A program made the position numbers and the translations under genes. Shown one piece after another: positions 37,260-47,400 of a stretch of 64,000 bases of DNA. Origin of the DNA: Thauera humireducens. Its GTDB lineage: Bacteria > Pseudomonadota > Gammaproteobacteria > Burkholderiales > Rhodocyclaceae. The stretch spans positions 682,001 to 746,000 of the forward strand of contig NZ_CP014646.1 in the NCBI RefSeq assembly GCF_001051995.2. Reading direction: 5' to 3'. The notes beneath the pieces are model-generated. The model saw only the letters and a program-made list of their open reading frames with translations, had not been told where the DNA came from and ran no database searches. The number at the start of each line of letters is the position of its first letter. Position 1 is the first letter of the stretch.

Positions 37260-39221
37260 ATGTCCGACCCCACCCCGATCTTCGCCGCCGACGGCCCGCT
37301 CGCCGTCGCCATCCCCGGTTTCCGCGCGCGTCCGCAGCAGATCGAGATGGCGCAGAAGATCGCCGAGGCGATCAAGGCCAACCGTATCCTGGTGGCCGAG
37401 GCGGGCACGGGTACCGGCAAGACCTTCGCCTACCTGGTGCCGGCGCTGCTGGCTGGGGGCAAGGTCATCATTTCCACCGGCACCAAGACCTTGCAGGATC
37501 AGCTCTTCAACCGCGACCTGCCCACCGTGCGCGCCGCGCTGAAGGTGCCGGTGTCGATCGCGCTGCTGAAGGGCCGCGCCAACTACGTCTGCCATTACCA
37601 CCTCGAGCGCAACGCGCGCGACGGCCGCTTCCTCACCGCGCAGGACGCCGCCGACCTGCGCGCCATCACGCGCTTCGCGCAGGTGACGCAGACTGGCGAC
37701 AAGGCCGAATGCACCGACGTGCGCGAGGACTCGATGGCCTGGATCGCCGCCACCTCGACGCGCGACAACTGCCTCGGCCAGGACTGCCCGTTCAAGGAAG
37801 AGTGCTTCGTCATGCAGGCGCGGCGTAATGCGATGGAGGCGGACGTGGTGGTGGTCAACCATCACCTTTTCTTCGCCGACGTGATGCTGCGCGACGAGGG
37901 TATGGGCGAGTTGCTGCCGGCGTGCAACGCGGTGATCTTCGACGAGGCCCACCAGCTGCCCGAGACCGCGAGCCTGTTCTTCGGCGACAGCGTATCCACC
38001 GCGCAGGTGCTGGAGCTGGCGCGCGACACCCGCTCCGAAACGGTATCGGCGGCGCGCGACTGCGTACCGATGATCGACCAGACGCGCAACCTGGAGAAGG
38101 CCGCGCGCGACCTGCGCCTGGTGTTCGGCACCGAGAGCGCGCGCCTGTCGGCCGCGCAGGCCTCCGAGCGCGAGAACTTCGACGCGCAGGTCGAGGCCCT
38201 GGAAAAGACGCTGGGCGAATTCCACGCCGTGCTGGACACCCAGGCCGAGCGCTCCGAAGGACTCGCCAACTGCCTGCGCCGCACCGAGGAGATGGCCGAG
38301 CGCCTCGCGCGCTGGCGCAATTCCGCCGAGACCGACCTCATCCGCTGGGTCGAGGTCTTCACCCAGTCGCTGGCGCTCAACGCCACGCCGCTGCATGTCT
38401 CGGACGTGTTCAAGCGCCAACTCGACGGCCACCCGCGCGCTTGGGTGTTCACCTCGGCGACGCTGGCGGTGGGTAAGGCCGACTTCGGCCACTACTGCCG
38501 CGAGCTCGGCCTGGCGTGGATGGATCCGCCGCCGATGACGGCCGTGTGGGGCAGCCCCTTCGACTATGCCGAGCAGGCGCTGCTGTATGCGCCGGCCGGC
38601 ATGCCCGACCCGAATGCGCCCGATTACACCGAGCGCGTCGCCAAGGTGGCGCTGCCGCTGATCCGCGCCGCCCGGGGCCGCGCCTTCGTGCTGTGCACTT
38701 CGCTGCGCGCGATGCGCCGCATCCACGAGCTGATCGTCGACGGCCTGCAGCAGAGCGGCGACGCGCTGCCGGTGCTGCTGCAGGGCGAAGGCTCGCGCAC
38801 CGAACTGCTCGAACGCTTCCGTCGCCTGGGCAATGCGGTGCTGGTCGCCAGTCAGAGTTTCTGGGAAGGGGTGGACGTGCCCGGCGACGCGCTGTCGCTC
38901 GTCGTCATCGACAAGCTTCCCTTCGCGCCGCCCGACGACCCGGTGCTGGCCGCGCGCGTCGAGCACATGCAGAAGCAGGGGCTCAGCCCCTTCATCCACC
39001 ACCAGTTGCCGCGCACCGTCATCAACATGAAGCAGGGCGCCGGTCGGCTGATCCGCACCGAGCGCGACCGCGGCGTGCTGTGCATCTGCGACCCGCGCAT
39101 GATCGAGAAGTCCTACGGCAAGGTCGTGTGGCGCAGCCTGCCGCCGATGCGGCGCACCCGCGCCGAGGACGATGCCGTGGCCTTCCTGCAGACCCTGCCG
39201 CCGCCGCGGCGCGGCGACTGA
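37260..39221 (+). CDS. DinG/YoaA-family iron-sulfur DNA helicase
   Basis: 653 residues from ATG at 37260; upstream in-frame sequence is intergenic in character. Superfamily 2 helicase: Walker A AGTGTGKTFAYL near residue 50, DEAH box VIFDEAHQLPE near 225, motif VI GAGRLIRTERDRG near 590. The Fe-S domain cysteines occur as YVCHYHLE, a later AEC, and NCLGQDCPFKEECF (about 110-185), matching XPD/DinG proteins. The length fits YoaA better than E. coli DinG. It unwinds DNA 5'-3' in repair or replication restart. It converges on the DUF3429 gene. Confidence 0.9.
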   Translation: MSDPTPIFAADGPLAVAIPGFRARPQQIEMAQKIAEAIKANRILVAEAGTGTGKTFAYLVPALLAGGKVIISTGTKTLQDQLFNRDLPTVRAALKVPVSIALLKGRANYVCHYHLERNARDGRFLTAQDAADLRAITRFAQVTQTGDKAECTDVREDSMAWIAATSTRDNCLGQDCPFKEECFVMQARRNAMEADVVVVNHHLFFADVMLRDEGMGELLPACNAVIFDEAHQLPETASLFFGDSVSTAQVLELARDTRSETVSAARDCVPMIDQTRNLEKAARDLRLVFGTESARLSAAQASERENFDAQVEALEKTLGEFHAVLDTQAERSEGLANCLRRTEEMAERLARWRNSAETDLIRWVEVFTQSLALNATPLHVSDVFKRQLDGHPRAWVFTSATLAVGKADFGHYCRELGLAWMDPPPMTAVWGSPFDYAEQALLYAPAGMPDPNAPDYTERVAKVALPLIRAARGRAFVLCTSLRAMRRIHELIVDGLQQSGDALPVLLQGEGSRTELLERFRRLGNAVLVASQSFWEGVDVPGDALSLVVIDKLPFAPPDDPVLAARVEHMQKQGLSPFIHHQLPRTVINMKQGAGRLIRTERDRGVLCICDPRMIEKSYGKVVWRSLPPMRRTRAEDDAVAFLQTLPPPRRGD

Positions 39222-39231
39222 GCCGCCAGGC

Positions 39232-39690
39232 TCAGCCCAGCGGCACGAAGGCGCCGAGGATCAGGCTGAGGCAGGCGACCGTCGTCAGCCTCAGCCGCAA
39301 GGGCAGATACCACGCCGGAAAGGCCATGTGCCGGGCGAGCCGGCGATCCAGCAGATAGTGCGCCACGAAGCCGAACACCAGCAGCGCGGCGGCCCCTGCG
39401 GGGGCGAGCAGCAGCGCGGGCCAGGCGAACAGGGCAGGCACGACGCTCCACACGAGGCAGCGCACGCGCCGGACCTCCTCCAGCCCCGGTGCGCTCATCG
39501 CGAAACCCCAGTGCAGCGCACCGACGAAGCTCAGGATGATCGCTCCGTAGCCATACAGCGCATCGCTCCAGGTCCAGCCGTGGTGATGATCGAGCAGGCT
39601 CGCCGGGGCGAGGACGATGAAGGGGATCAGGCCGCCGTAGCCCAGCCAGGCTGCGGCGCGACGGAGGGGGTCGGGGGACGGCGAGTTCAT
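39232..39690 (-). CDS. DUF3429 inner-membrane protein
   Basis: 152 residues from the ATG complementing 39688-39690; longer starts lack family resemblance. Four to five hydrophobic helices are visible. The segment GAIILSFVGALHWGFAM near residue 50 is the DUF3429 signature, and the last helix contains VACLSLILGAFV. The family has no known biochemical role. The stop is ten bases from that of the helicase gene. Nothing nearby suggests a function. Confidence 0.8.
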   Translation of the reverse strand: MNSPSPDPLRRAAAWLGYGGLIPFIVLAPASLLDHHHGWTWSDALYGYGAIILSFVGALHWGFAMSAPGLEEVRRVRCLVWSVVPALFAWPALLLAPAGAAALLVFGFVAHYLLDRRLARHMAFPAWYLPLRLRLTTVACLSLILGAFVPLG

Positions 39691-39857
39691 GTGTGCGAGG
39701 GCGTGAATGATGAAGGAGAGGCGAGAGAATCGTTCCTCCCAGAATGCTAGGTGCGGCGCGCCTGTTTGTCCATGACAAACATGGTGTATTCTAGCGCTGC
39801 CCCGTAGCTCCCGCGGGGTCCGCCTCCTTCGCCTCACATGCCCTGATATACGCGCTC

Positions 39858-40856
39858 ATGAACCCGAATCCCCGTTACCTCGTGATTGGCGCCGGCCTTG
39901 CCGGGCTGTCTGCCGCCCAGACCCTGCGCCAAGCCGGTTTCTCCGTAGATGTCGTGGACAAAAGCCGTGGCGTCGGCGGGCGCATGAGCACCCGGCGGGG
40001 CGACGGCTGGACCTGCGATCACGGGGCGCAGTACTTCACTGCGCGCGACCCGGGATTCCGCGCCGAGTTGGCACGGTGGCAGCAGGCCGGCGTGGCGGCC
40101 CTGTGGTCGCCACGGATCGTGGTCATCGACGCCCACGGTGTCCGCGAGGCGGGAGAGCGCACGGAACGCTTCGTCGGCGTGCCGGGCATGACCGCGCCGG
40201 CCCGCTTGCTTGCCGAGCATCTGCGGGTGCAGACCGGCATGACGATCACCGGCCTGAGGCGCGATGCCGATGGCTGGCGCGCAGTCTGTGCCGAGCAGGG
40301 CGAACTCGAGGCACGATTCGATGGCGTGGTTCTCGCCGTGCCCGCCCCGCAAGCCGCGCCGCTGCTCGCGCCAGTGTCGTCCAGGCTGGCGACGGCGGCG
40401 TCGCGCGCAAGGATGGAAGGCTGCTGGTCCGTGATGCTGCGCTTCGACCAGGCGCTCGACCGGCCTTTCGACGCAGCCTTCGTCAATGACGGCCCCTTGC
40501 GCTGGGTGGCCCGCAACAGCGGCAAGCCCGGACGGGAAGGACAGGAAACCTGGCTCCTGCACGCCAGCGCGGCGTGGAGCGAAGCGCATCTGGAAGCGAA
40601 AGCCGAAAGGGTCGCGCAGGCACTGATCGACGCATTCGTGGCATTGGGCGGCAAACCGCCGCAAGCGTGGTCGGCACACCGCTGGCGCTACGCGATCACC
40701 GAATCCGCGGTCGACGGCGGCTGCCTGTGGTGTCCCGAACAGGGGCTTGGCCTTTGTGGCGACTGGCTGAACGGCGGCCGGGTCGAAGGCGCATGGCTCA
40801 GCGGCCGTGCGCTCGGGCGCGAGATGGTGGGCAGCTTCGAGGCTCTGGCACGGTAG
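39858..40856 (+). CDS. FAD-dependent oxidase, renalase-like
   Basis: 332 residues. The dinucleotide-binding motif VIGAGLAGLSAAQTLRQAG is at 9-27. DKSRGVGGRMSTRR near 40 and DHGAQYFTARDPGF near 55 are characteristic of bacterial renalase-like proteins of the amine oxidase superfamily. The C-terminal LGLCGDWLNGGRVEGAWLSG returns to the flavin. Bacterial renalases oxidise miscoded forms of NAD(P)H; this role is inferred from family. It heads four same-strand genes that include two photolyase-type flavoproteins, with 36 nt to the next. Confidence 0.82.
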   Translation: MNPNPRYLVIGAGLAGLSAAQTLRQAGFSVDVVDKSRGVGGRMSTRRGDGWTCDHGAQYFTARDPGFRAELARWQQAGVAALWSPRIVVIDAHGVREAGERTERFVGVPGMTAPARLLAEHLRVQTGMTITGLRRDADGWRAVCAEQGELEARFDGVVLAVPAPQAAPLLAPVSSRLATAASRARMEGCWSVMLRFDQALDRPFDAAFVNDGPLRWVARNSGKPGREGQETWLLHASAAWSEAHLEAKAERVAQALIDAFVALGGKPPQAWSAHRWRYAITESAVDGGCLWCPEQGLGLCGDWLNGGRVEGAWLSGRALGREMVGSFEALAR

Positions 40857-40892
40857 TCGGACGGCAGGGCGGCGACAGATCAGGGGTAGCGC

Positions 40893-42413
40893 ATGGACTA
40901 CGGCGTCGTCTGGTTCAAGCGGGACTTCCGCGTCGTCGATCACGCGGCACTCGCGGCCGCCGTCCGCAGGGGGCCGGTGCTGTGCCTGTGCGTGGTCGAG
41001 CCCTCGCTGTGGGCACAGCCGGATGCCGCAACCCAGCACTACCACTTCATGCTCGAAGGCGCGCGCGAGCTGCATGCCGAACTGCGCCGCCTCGGCGGGC
41101 GGCTGCACCTCGTCGTCGGTGACATGCCGGCGGTGCTGGACCGGCTGCAGGCACTGGCGCCGTTCTCCACGCTGTATTCCCACGAGGAAACCGGCAACGG
41201 CGCCAGCTACGCCCGCGATCGCGCCGTGGCGCGCTGGTGTCGCGAACACGGCGTGCGCTGGCACGAGTTCCCGCAGTTCGGCGTCCTGCGCCGGCTCGCG
41301 GACCGCGACCGCTGGCAGCCGGCGTGGGAGGCACATGTCGGCGCACCGCAGGTGCCGCAGCCCGCGCCCGTCTTCGTCCCCTTGCCGTGGCCGGCCGAGC
41401 GCGCGCCGGCTGCCGCCTCGCTCGGGCTGCCGGCAATGGAGCCGGCGCTGCGTCAGCGCGGCGGGCGCGAGGCGGCGCTAGCCTGTCTCCATGACTTTCT
41501 CGATGTCCGCAGCGGCCAGTACCGGGGTGGCATCTCGTCGCCACTGTCGGCGCCGACGGCCTGTTCGCGCCTGTCGCCGTATCTCGCCTGGGGCCAGCTC
41601 AGCCTGCGCGAGGTGGTGCAGGCCACGCGCGAACGCATCGCCTGTCTGCCCGAGGGCGACCGCCGCCGCGCCGGCCTGTCGGCTTTCGTCAGCCGCCTCT
41701 ACTGGCATTGTCACTTCATCCAGAAGCTCGAGAGCGAACCGGCGCTGGAGTTCGAGAACCTGCATCGCGGCTACGACGGCCTGCGCGAGCACGACTGGAA
41801 CCCGGCGCATTTCGAGGCGCTGGTCGCGGGTCGCACGGGCTGGCCGCTGGTCGATGCCTGCGTGGCGATGCTGCGCGCGACCGGCTGGATCAACTTCCGC
41901 ATGCGCGCGATGCTGGTGTCGGTCGCCGCCTACCCGCTGTGGCTGCACTGGCGGCCGGTCGGCCTGTGGCTGGCACGGCAGTTCCTCGATTACGAGCCGG
42001 GCATCCACTGGAGCCAGATGCAGATGCAGTCGGGTACGACCGTCATCAACACCACGCGCGTCTACAACCCGATCAAGCAGGCACGCGACCACGACCCCCA
42101 AGGCCGCTTCGTGCGGCGCTGGCTGCCAGCCCTGCGCCGCGTGCCCGATACCTGGCTGTTCGAACCCTGGCGCATGCCACCGGACCTGCAGGTGCGCTGC
42201 GGCGTGTGCGTCGGCGAGGACATCCCGGCGCCGCCGGTCGAGCTCGAGTCCGCGACACGCGCGGCCAAGTCCCGCCTGCATGCGCTGCGCGCCCGGCCCG
42301 AGGTGCGTGCGGCCAAGGCCGCGATCGTCGAGCGTCACGGTTCGCGCAAGCGGCCGGCGGCGCGGGGCCGCAGGCCGTCCGGCTCCGGCGGACAACTGCA
42401 ATTCGAGTTCTGA
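40893..42413 (+). CDS. Photolyase/cryptochrome-family protein
   Basis: 506 residues. The N-terminal photolyase alpha/beta domain begins [21 protein letters not shown], and the FAD-binding helical domain includes [19 protein letters not shown] near 212, [20 protein letters not shown] near 320, and [20 protein letters not shown] near 370. The [24 protein letters not shown] segment closes the flavin pocket. The C-terminus carries a CGVC pair and a basic tail. It does not fit class I CPD photolyase, Cry-DASH or the FeS-BCP group neatly, so lesion specificity is left open. The DUF2256 peptide gene starts ten bases later. Confidence 0.82.
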   Translation: MDYGVVWFKRDFRVVDHAALAAAVRRGPVLCLCVVEPSLWAQPDAATQHYHFMLEGARELHAELRRLGGRLHLVVGDMPAVLDRLQALAPFSTLYSHEETGNGASYARDRAVARWCREHGVRWHEFPQFGVLRRLADRDRWQPAWEAHVGAPQVPQPAPVFVPLPWPAERAPAAASLGLPAMEPALRQRGGREAALACLHDFLDVRSGQYRGGISSPLSAPTACSRLSPYLAWGQLSLREVVQATRERIACLPEGDRRRAGLSAFVSRLYWHCHFIQKLESEPALEFENLHRGYDGLREHDWNPAHFEALVAGRTGWPLVDACVAMLRATGWINFRMRAMLVSVAAYPLWLHWRPVGLWLARQFLDYEPGIHWSQMQMQSGTTVINTTRVYNPIKQARDHDPQGRFVRRWLPALRRVPDTWLFEPWRMPPDLQVRCGVCVGEDIPAPPVELESATRAAKSRLHALRARPEVRAAKAAIVERHGSRKRPAARGRRPSGSGGQLQFEF

Positions 42414-42423
42414 GGGAGCCACC

Positions 42424-42591
42424 GTGCGCATGCGCAAGAAATCCGACCTGCCCACCAAGCGCTGCGCCTGCTGCGGACGCCCCTTCGCCTGGCGCAAGCG
42501 CTGGGAGAAGGACTGGGACGCGGTGCGTTACTGCTCCGAGCGCTGCCGTCGCGAGCGTCGCATGGCAGCTCACGCCGAGGAGGTGGGCTGA
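42424..42591 (+). CDS. DUF2256 zinc-ribbon-like peptide
   Basis: 55 residues from GTG at 42424, five bases after GGGAG; ATG at 42430 is the alternative (53 residues). The peptide contains [18 protein letters not shown] and [11 protein letters not shown], giving a CxxC-x21-CxxxC-type pattern expected to hold one zinc. DUF2256 genes are often found beside photolyase-family genes; the function is unknown. Here it is sandwiched between two such genes, one base from the start of the second. Confidence 0.8.
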   Translation: MRMRKKSDLPTKRCACCGRPFAWRKRWEKDWDAVRYCSERCRRERRMAAHAEEVG

Positions 42592-42592
42592 A

Positions 42593-43924
42593 GTGGCTCT
42601 GCGCACGGTGATCTTCTGGTTCCGAAACGATCTGCGTCTGGCCGACAACCTCGCGCTGCGCGAAGCCTGCGCACAGGCCGATCGCCTGCTGCCGGTGTTC
42701 GTCCACGACCCGGGGGACGACCAGTCGACGCCCTGGGGTTTCGTTCGCCGCGGACCGCATCGAAGGGCGTTCCAGGCAACCGCTCTGGCCGCGCTCGACG
42801 AGGCCCTGCGTGCCCGCGGCAGTCGCCTGCTGCAGTGCGCCGGGGCGCCGGCAGAGGTGCTGGTCGAACTGGTGCGGCAGATTGGCGCCGACACCATCGT
42901 GTGTGAGGACATCCCCGCGCCCGAGGAGCAGGCCGCCGTCGATGCCCTGCGCGCGGCGGGGCTGCGGGTGCGGACCGTGTGGCAGTCCAGCCTGCTCGAT
43001 CCCGCTGCGTTACCCTTCGATCCGTCGCGGCTGCCGCCGGTGTTCACCGCCTTCCGTCAGGCCGTCGAGGCGGCAGGCTGCGTGCCAGCCGACCCCTTGC
43101 CCGCGCCCGTCGTCCTGCCGCCGCTGCCGTCAGGGGACGAGGAAGTCGGAAAGGGTGCAGCAGCTCCGGGTGCGCACCGGCCTGCGCCGTCCGGATGCTC
43201 GGGCCTGTCGGCGGCGCAGGCCTCGTTCCCCTACTGGACCCCGGCCTTCGAGGGCGGGGAGCCCGCCGCGCAGGCCCATCTGCAAGGCTATTTCGCCGGC
43301 GATTTCGCCCATCGCTACAAGGCCACGCGCAACGGCCTGATTGGCACCGACTTCTCCAGCAAGTTCTCGCCCTGGCTGGCACAGGGCGCCCTGTCGCCGC
43401 GCAGCGTATATGCCGCGCTGCGCGCATTCGAGGCACGACGCGGCGCCAGCGAAGGCAGCTACTGGCTGTGGTTCGAGCTGCTGTGGCGGGACTATTTCCG
43501 TTTCCTGCACCTGCAGCACGGGCGGCGCCTGTACCGTGTGCGCGGCCTTGCCGAACGCGCCGTGGCGCCCGCCCACGATGCCGCAGCCTTCGCACGCTGG
43601 TGCCGTGGCGAGACCGGGCAGCCGCTGGTCGACGCCGGCATGCGCGAGCTGGCGGCAACCGGCTACCTGTCCAACCGCCTGCGCCAGCTTGTCGCCAGCT
43701 ATCTGGTGAACGACCTCGGTTGCGACTGGCGCGCCGGCGCGGCCTGGTTCGAGGCGCAACTGGTCGATTACGACGTCTGCAGCAACCAGGGCAACTGGTT
43801 GTACATCGCCGGGCGCGGCACCGATCCGCGCGGCGGGCGGCGTTTCAATCCGGACAAGCAGGCGCAGGAGCACGATCCGGACGGCGTTTACCGCCGCCTC
43901 TGGGGCTGCGACGTCGGCGCCTGA
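42593..43924 (+). CDS. Cry-DASH cryptochrome/photolyase
   Basis: 443 residues from GTG at 42593, one base after the DUF2256 stop; the open frame upstream is a shadow. N-terminal VIFWFRNDLRLADNLAL opens the antenna domain. The FAD domain shows the DASH pattern: RYKATRNGLIGTDFSSKFSP near 240, YWLWFELLWRDYFRFLHLQHG near 290, and DVCSNQGNWLYIAGRGTDPR near 398. Cry-DASH proteins repair pyrimidine dimers mainly in single-stranded DNA and bind folate plus FAD. Translation is probably coupled with DUF2256. Confidence 0.88.
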   Translation: MALRTVIFWFRNDLRLADNLALREACAQADRLLPVFVHDPGDDQSTPWGFVRRGPHRRAFQATALAALDEALRARGSRLLQCAGAPAEVLVELVRQIGADTIVCEDIPAPEEQAAVDALRAAGLRVRTVWQSSLLDPAALPFDPSRLPPVFTAFRQAVEAAGCVPADPLPAPVVLPPLPSGDEEVGKGAAAPGAHRPAPSGCSGLSAAQASFPYWTPAFEGGEPAAQAHLQGYFAGDFAHRYKATRNGLIGTDFSSKFSPWLAQGALSPRSVYAALRAFEARRGASEGSYWLWFELLWRDYFRFLHLQHGRRLYRVRGLAERAVAPAHDAAAFARWCRGETGQPLVDAGMRELAATGYLSNRLRQLVASYLVNDLGCDWRAGAAWFEAQLVDYDVCSNQGNWLYIAGRGTDPRGGRRFNPDKQAQEHDPDGVYRRLWGCDVGA

Positions 43925-43938
43925 CAGACCGCCGCTGG

Positions 43939-43956
43939 TGAGTCTCGTCCGACTCA
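43939..43956. terminator. Weak bidirectional hairpin between Cry-DASH and the eCIS operon
   Basis: TGAGT and ACTCA pair across eight bases in the short gap between convergent genes. There is no T-run, so termination strength is doubtful. Confidence 0.25.
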
Positions 43957-44448
43957 GAGGCTGTCGAGATCCTTCAGGATCTGCGCCACCGCGAGTTCGA
44001 AGCGCTTCTGTCGGTCGGCGAGTTCCTTGCTGCGCACTTCGCCGGCCTTGACAATGCCCTCGACGACCTCGGGTAGCGCAGGGTTCTTGTGGATGGCTTC
44101 GGCCAGCGCTTTGTCCTCGAGATGACGCCGGGTGTCCTCGAGCGCGGTCAATGCCTGTCGGTTGCGCTCCGCCAGGCGCTTGCCGTGTGCGTCCAGGGCT
44201 TCGCGCAACTGGGAGACGATCTGGTCGTCGGGGCTTTCCAGCTTGCGCGTGGCCTTCGCGCGCAGTTCGGGCAGCACCGGCAGGTTCAGCAGCGCGCCTT
44301 GCGGCACCTTGTCGATCTCGGCCAGTTGCGGGTTGGCCTTCAGGATCGCGTCGACGGCCAGTTCGCGCTGGCGCGGGGTCAGCTTGGTGTAGAGCTTGTC
44401 GGCGAGGTCGGCGACACTCTTCTCGCCGCGGAAGCTTGCGATGGCCAT
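43954..44448 (-). CDS. eCIS operon: LysM-like/coiled-coil protein
   Basis: 164 residues from the ATG complementing 44446-44448, with AGGGAGA upstream; longer open frames are shadows of the DUF6519 gene. Residues 8-60 look like a divergent LysM fold: SVADLADKLY, ILKANPQL and VPQGALLNLPVL. The remainder (about 65-164) is charged, heptad-like helix. No catalytic motif is present. As the last gene of the contractile system operon, 11 nt after the DUF6519 gene, it may be an accessory structural or assembly protein. Not matched to a named component. Confidence 0.65.
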   Translation of the reverse strand: MAIASFRGEKSVADLADKLYTKLTPRQRELAVDAILKANPQLAEIDKVPQGALLNLPVLPELRAKATRKLESPDDQIVSQLREALDAHGKRLAERNRQALTALEDTRRHLEDKALAEAIHKNPALPEVVEGIVKAGEVRSKELADRQKRFELAVAQILKDLDSL

Positions 44449-44459
44449 GAAGGTCTCCC

Positions 44460-47400
44460 TCAGATGCCGATGATGTTGGTCAGGCTGATGTCGGCCGGCA
44501 CCGGCGCGCCGGACGGCACGCGGATGTTGCCGCTGCTGGTGTTGCCGATGACGATGGCCTGCTTGCGCTCGGGCAGCAGGTGCAGGGTGTCGGTGTCCCC
44601 GGGGCCGCGCAGGTGGTTGTTGCTCGCGTTCAGGCTGCGTCCGCCGATCTGGCCGATGACCGGCCCGCGACCCCCTTCGCCCTGCGCCTCGCAGTGGTTG
44701 TCGGCAAACAGGCAGTAGGTCATCTGCAGGCACTGGACCAGAGGGACGGCGCTCTGCTGGCCGCGCATGCGGTTGCCGCGAATCGACAGGTTCGACGGGG
44801 TGAGTGCGATCGCCCGCACGCGGTTCGCCGTCAGCAGGTAGGCGCTTTCCGCCGCGGTGGTCAGGTACGAGATGCCGTAGTGGTGCGTCGCCGTGGCCAG
44901 TTCTCCGGCCGCACCGCGGGGTTCGATGGCGACCAGCAGCGCCCACCATTGCGCCATGACCGGCTTCTGGTCCGGACCGGAGACGCGGTCGAGCGTGTTG
45001 TCGTCGATCGCAACGCGGTCGAAGGGCGGCAGCAGCCGGATCGCGGCGACCGGCCCGCCGATGCGGTCGGGGCCGATGCCGTGCAGGCGGTTGCCGGCGA
45101 TGCACAGCTCGCCGACCGCCAGCGCGCGCAGGCCATCCACGCCCGGGCTGTTGGCCGCCTCGCGGGCCACGTCGGCGATCAGGTTGTCGAGCACGTCGCC
45201 GCGGGTGATGTCCACCAGCTGCACGCCGGCGAAGCCGCGCTCGGCGTCTTCCAGCAGCAGGCCCAGGCGGCGGAACTGGTTGCCGCGCAGCATCAGGTAG
45301 CCGGCTGCGCCGCCTTCCTCCATCAGCAGGCCCGCCTGGCCCGTGGCGTCGATGAGGTTGTCGGCGATCAGGGCGTCTTCCACGCGGTGACGGATCGCGA
45401 TGCCGTTGGCGCGCATCAGGCTCACGCGGTTGGCGACGATGCGCACACGGTCGAGTGCCACCGGGTCCAGCCCTTCCTGCAGCACGATGCCGTTGCGGTT
45501 GCGGGCGCCCAGGCCGGTGATCTCGTTGCGTTCCAGCGCGAGCCGGTCGATGCCGGCACGCACGCCGTCGCCCATCGCGTACATCACGTTGTCGGCCACG
45601 CTGACGGACGAGCCGGGCAGCACGCCGCCGGTCGCGACGACGCTGGCGTCGGTGCAGAGCAGCATCAGGTTGTGGTCGAGGCGGGTCGTGCCGTAGTGCA
45701 GCGTGGTGGCGTCAAAACTGATGGCGCGCTGGCCGCACAGCAGGATGTTGTCGGTGATGCGCAGCTCGGCGCTCAACAGCTGGCTCTGCCGCTCGCGCGC
45801 CAGCGTGGCGATGCCGCGTTCGGCGACGACGGCGCAATCGCGAATGGCGGTCGCCAGCGCGAAGCCGGACAGGCCGATGCCGACGCTGGTGCCGTCGCCC
45901 ACCGCGACACCCAGCACATTCACATGCTCGATGCGCAGATCGACGACATTGTGTGCGGCGATCACCGCCGTCGTGCCCGAATTGCCGCCCGAGCCCAGCG
46001 CGCTGAGATTCTCCAGCGCCACGCCGGTGCTCGCGCTGATGTCGAAGAGGCTGCCCGGCGCCGCCCCGGTCAGCAGCGTCGCCCAGCCCTGGCCGCGGAT
46101 GCGCAGCGATCGCGCGCCGGAGATCGTCAGCGGCGCAGCGATGCGGAACTCGCCGATGCCCAGGCAGACCGTGCCGCCGTGGTCCTTGATGCTGTCGATG
46201 GCCTGCTGGATGGTGGCCGCGCCGCTGTTGTGGCCTTCGGCGCTGACGCACACGCTGCAGTCGCAGCCTTCGCCCTCTTGCAGGGGCGGCCACAGGGTAC
46301 GGCAGTCATCCTCGCCGGACGGGAAGGTGACGACCGCCAGGCGCGCATAGTGATGGTGGATGCCCAGCGGGGGCGCGTGGTCGAGGCGCTCGATGCTGAC
46401 GTCCACGGTACGGGCGGCGAACACCCAGTGGTCACCGCTGCGGAAATGTCCACCGCCGGCGGCCAGGCTGAATTCCACCAGCACGCCGTGTTCGAGGAAC
46501 AAGCGCGTGCCGGCGGCCGGGATGCTGATCGTGCCGTGGCTCGCGGCGTTGTCCAGGTCCTGGAACACGGTGCCGTCCTCACGCCGAACCGCGCCGGCCT
46601 GGTCCCAGCGCCGGACGCGCGTGTTGCGCTGTGCCTGGGTGGCGCGCTGCGCATCGGTCGGGAACATGCCCGCCGGCAGCGGCGTGTCGAATTCCAGCGT
46701 GCGCGCGGTGTCATCCACGCCACCCGGCACGCGCAGGCGCCGCATTTCGCCCGGCAGGTTCTTCAGCTCGCGCCAGTCGTCGGTGATCTCCACCCAGTCG
46801 CCATCGTTGAAGCGCAGCACATCGTCGCGGCCGACGCTCTCCACCGTGATGCGGGTGCGCGCGGCGTTGATGTGGGTGACGCGCGAGGCCACCGTTGCGT
46901 TGTCGCGCGACCACTTGAAGGTCGCCGTGCCGAGTGCGCCACCGGTATGCACTTCGACACGATAGAGCTGGTTCTCCAGTCCGAGATAGCCCGCCGCGGG
47001 CGGCACCTCGCAGGGGTTGGGGGTGAAGTCCGGCGTACCGGTCGTGGTACTCAGGCGTGCGGGCGAGGGCGCGGTGATCGCGGCCCAGCCCGGCACGTCC
47101 TCGTCCGCGCTGCTGCAGCCGGCATTGCCGATGTCGGGCAGCAGCTTCACCTGCCAGACCGTCTGCCGACGGCCGGTGGTGTCGACACCCACCGCCTGCT
47201 CGATCAGGTCCGGCGCCTGCACCGCGGTCAGGTCGCGCTGCCACACGTCCACATACACCAGATGGCGGCCCTCCGCGGGCAGGGCTGGCGGATCGGGGTA
47301 GTAGGGCTGGGCGGCATAGTCCACCGCCGTGCTGCCGGTGGGCTCCGCCAGGCGGTCGTCCCAGGCCGCTTCGCCGGCGCCGTGGTTCTCGGCCAGCAGG

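Noticed and set aside
40893..42413. Assignment of the 506-residue protein to the FeS-BCP (PhrB) photolyases
   Set aside because: Its N-terminus is of the VVWFKRDFR type and the four-cysteine cluster pattern of that group is not evident.
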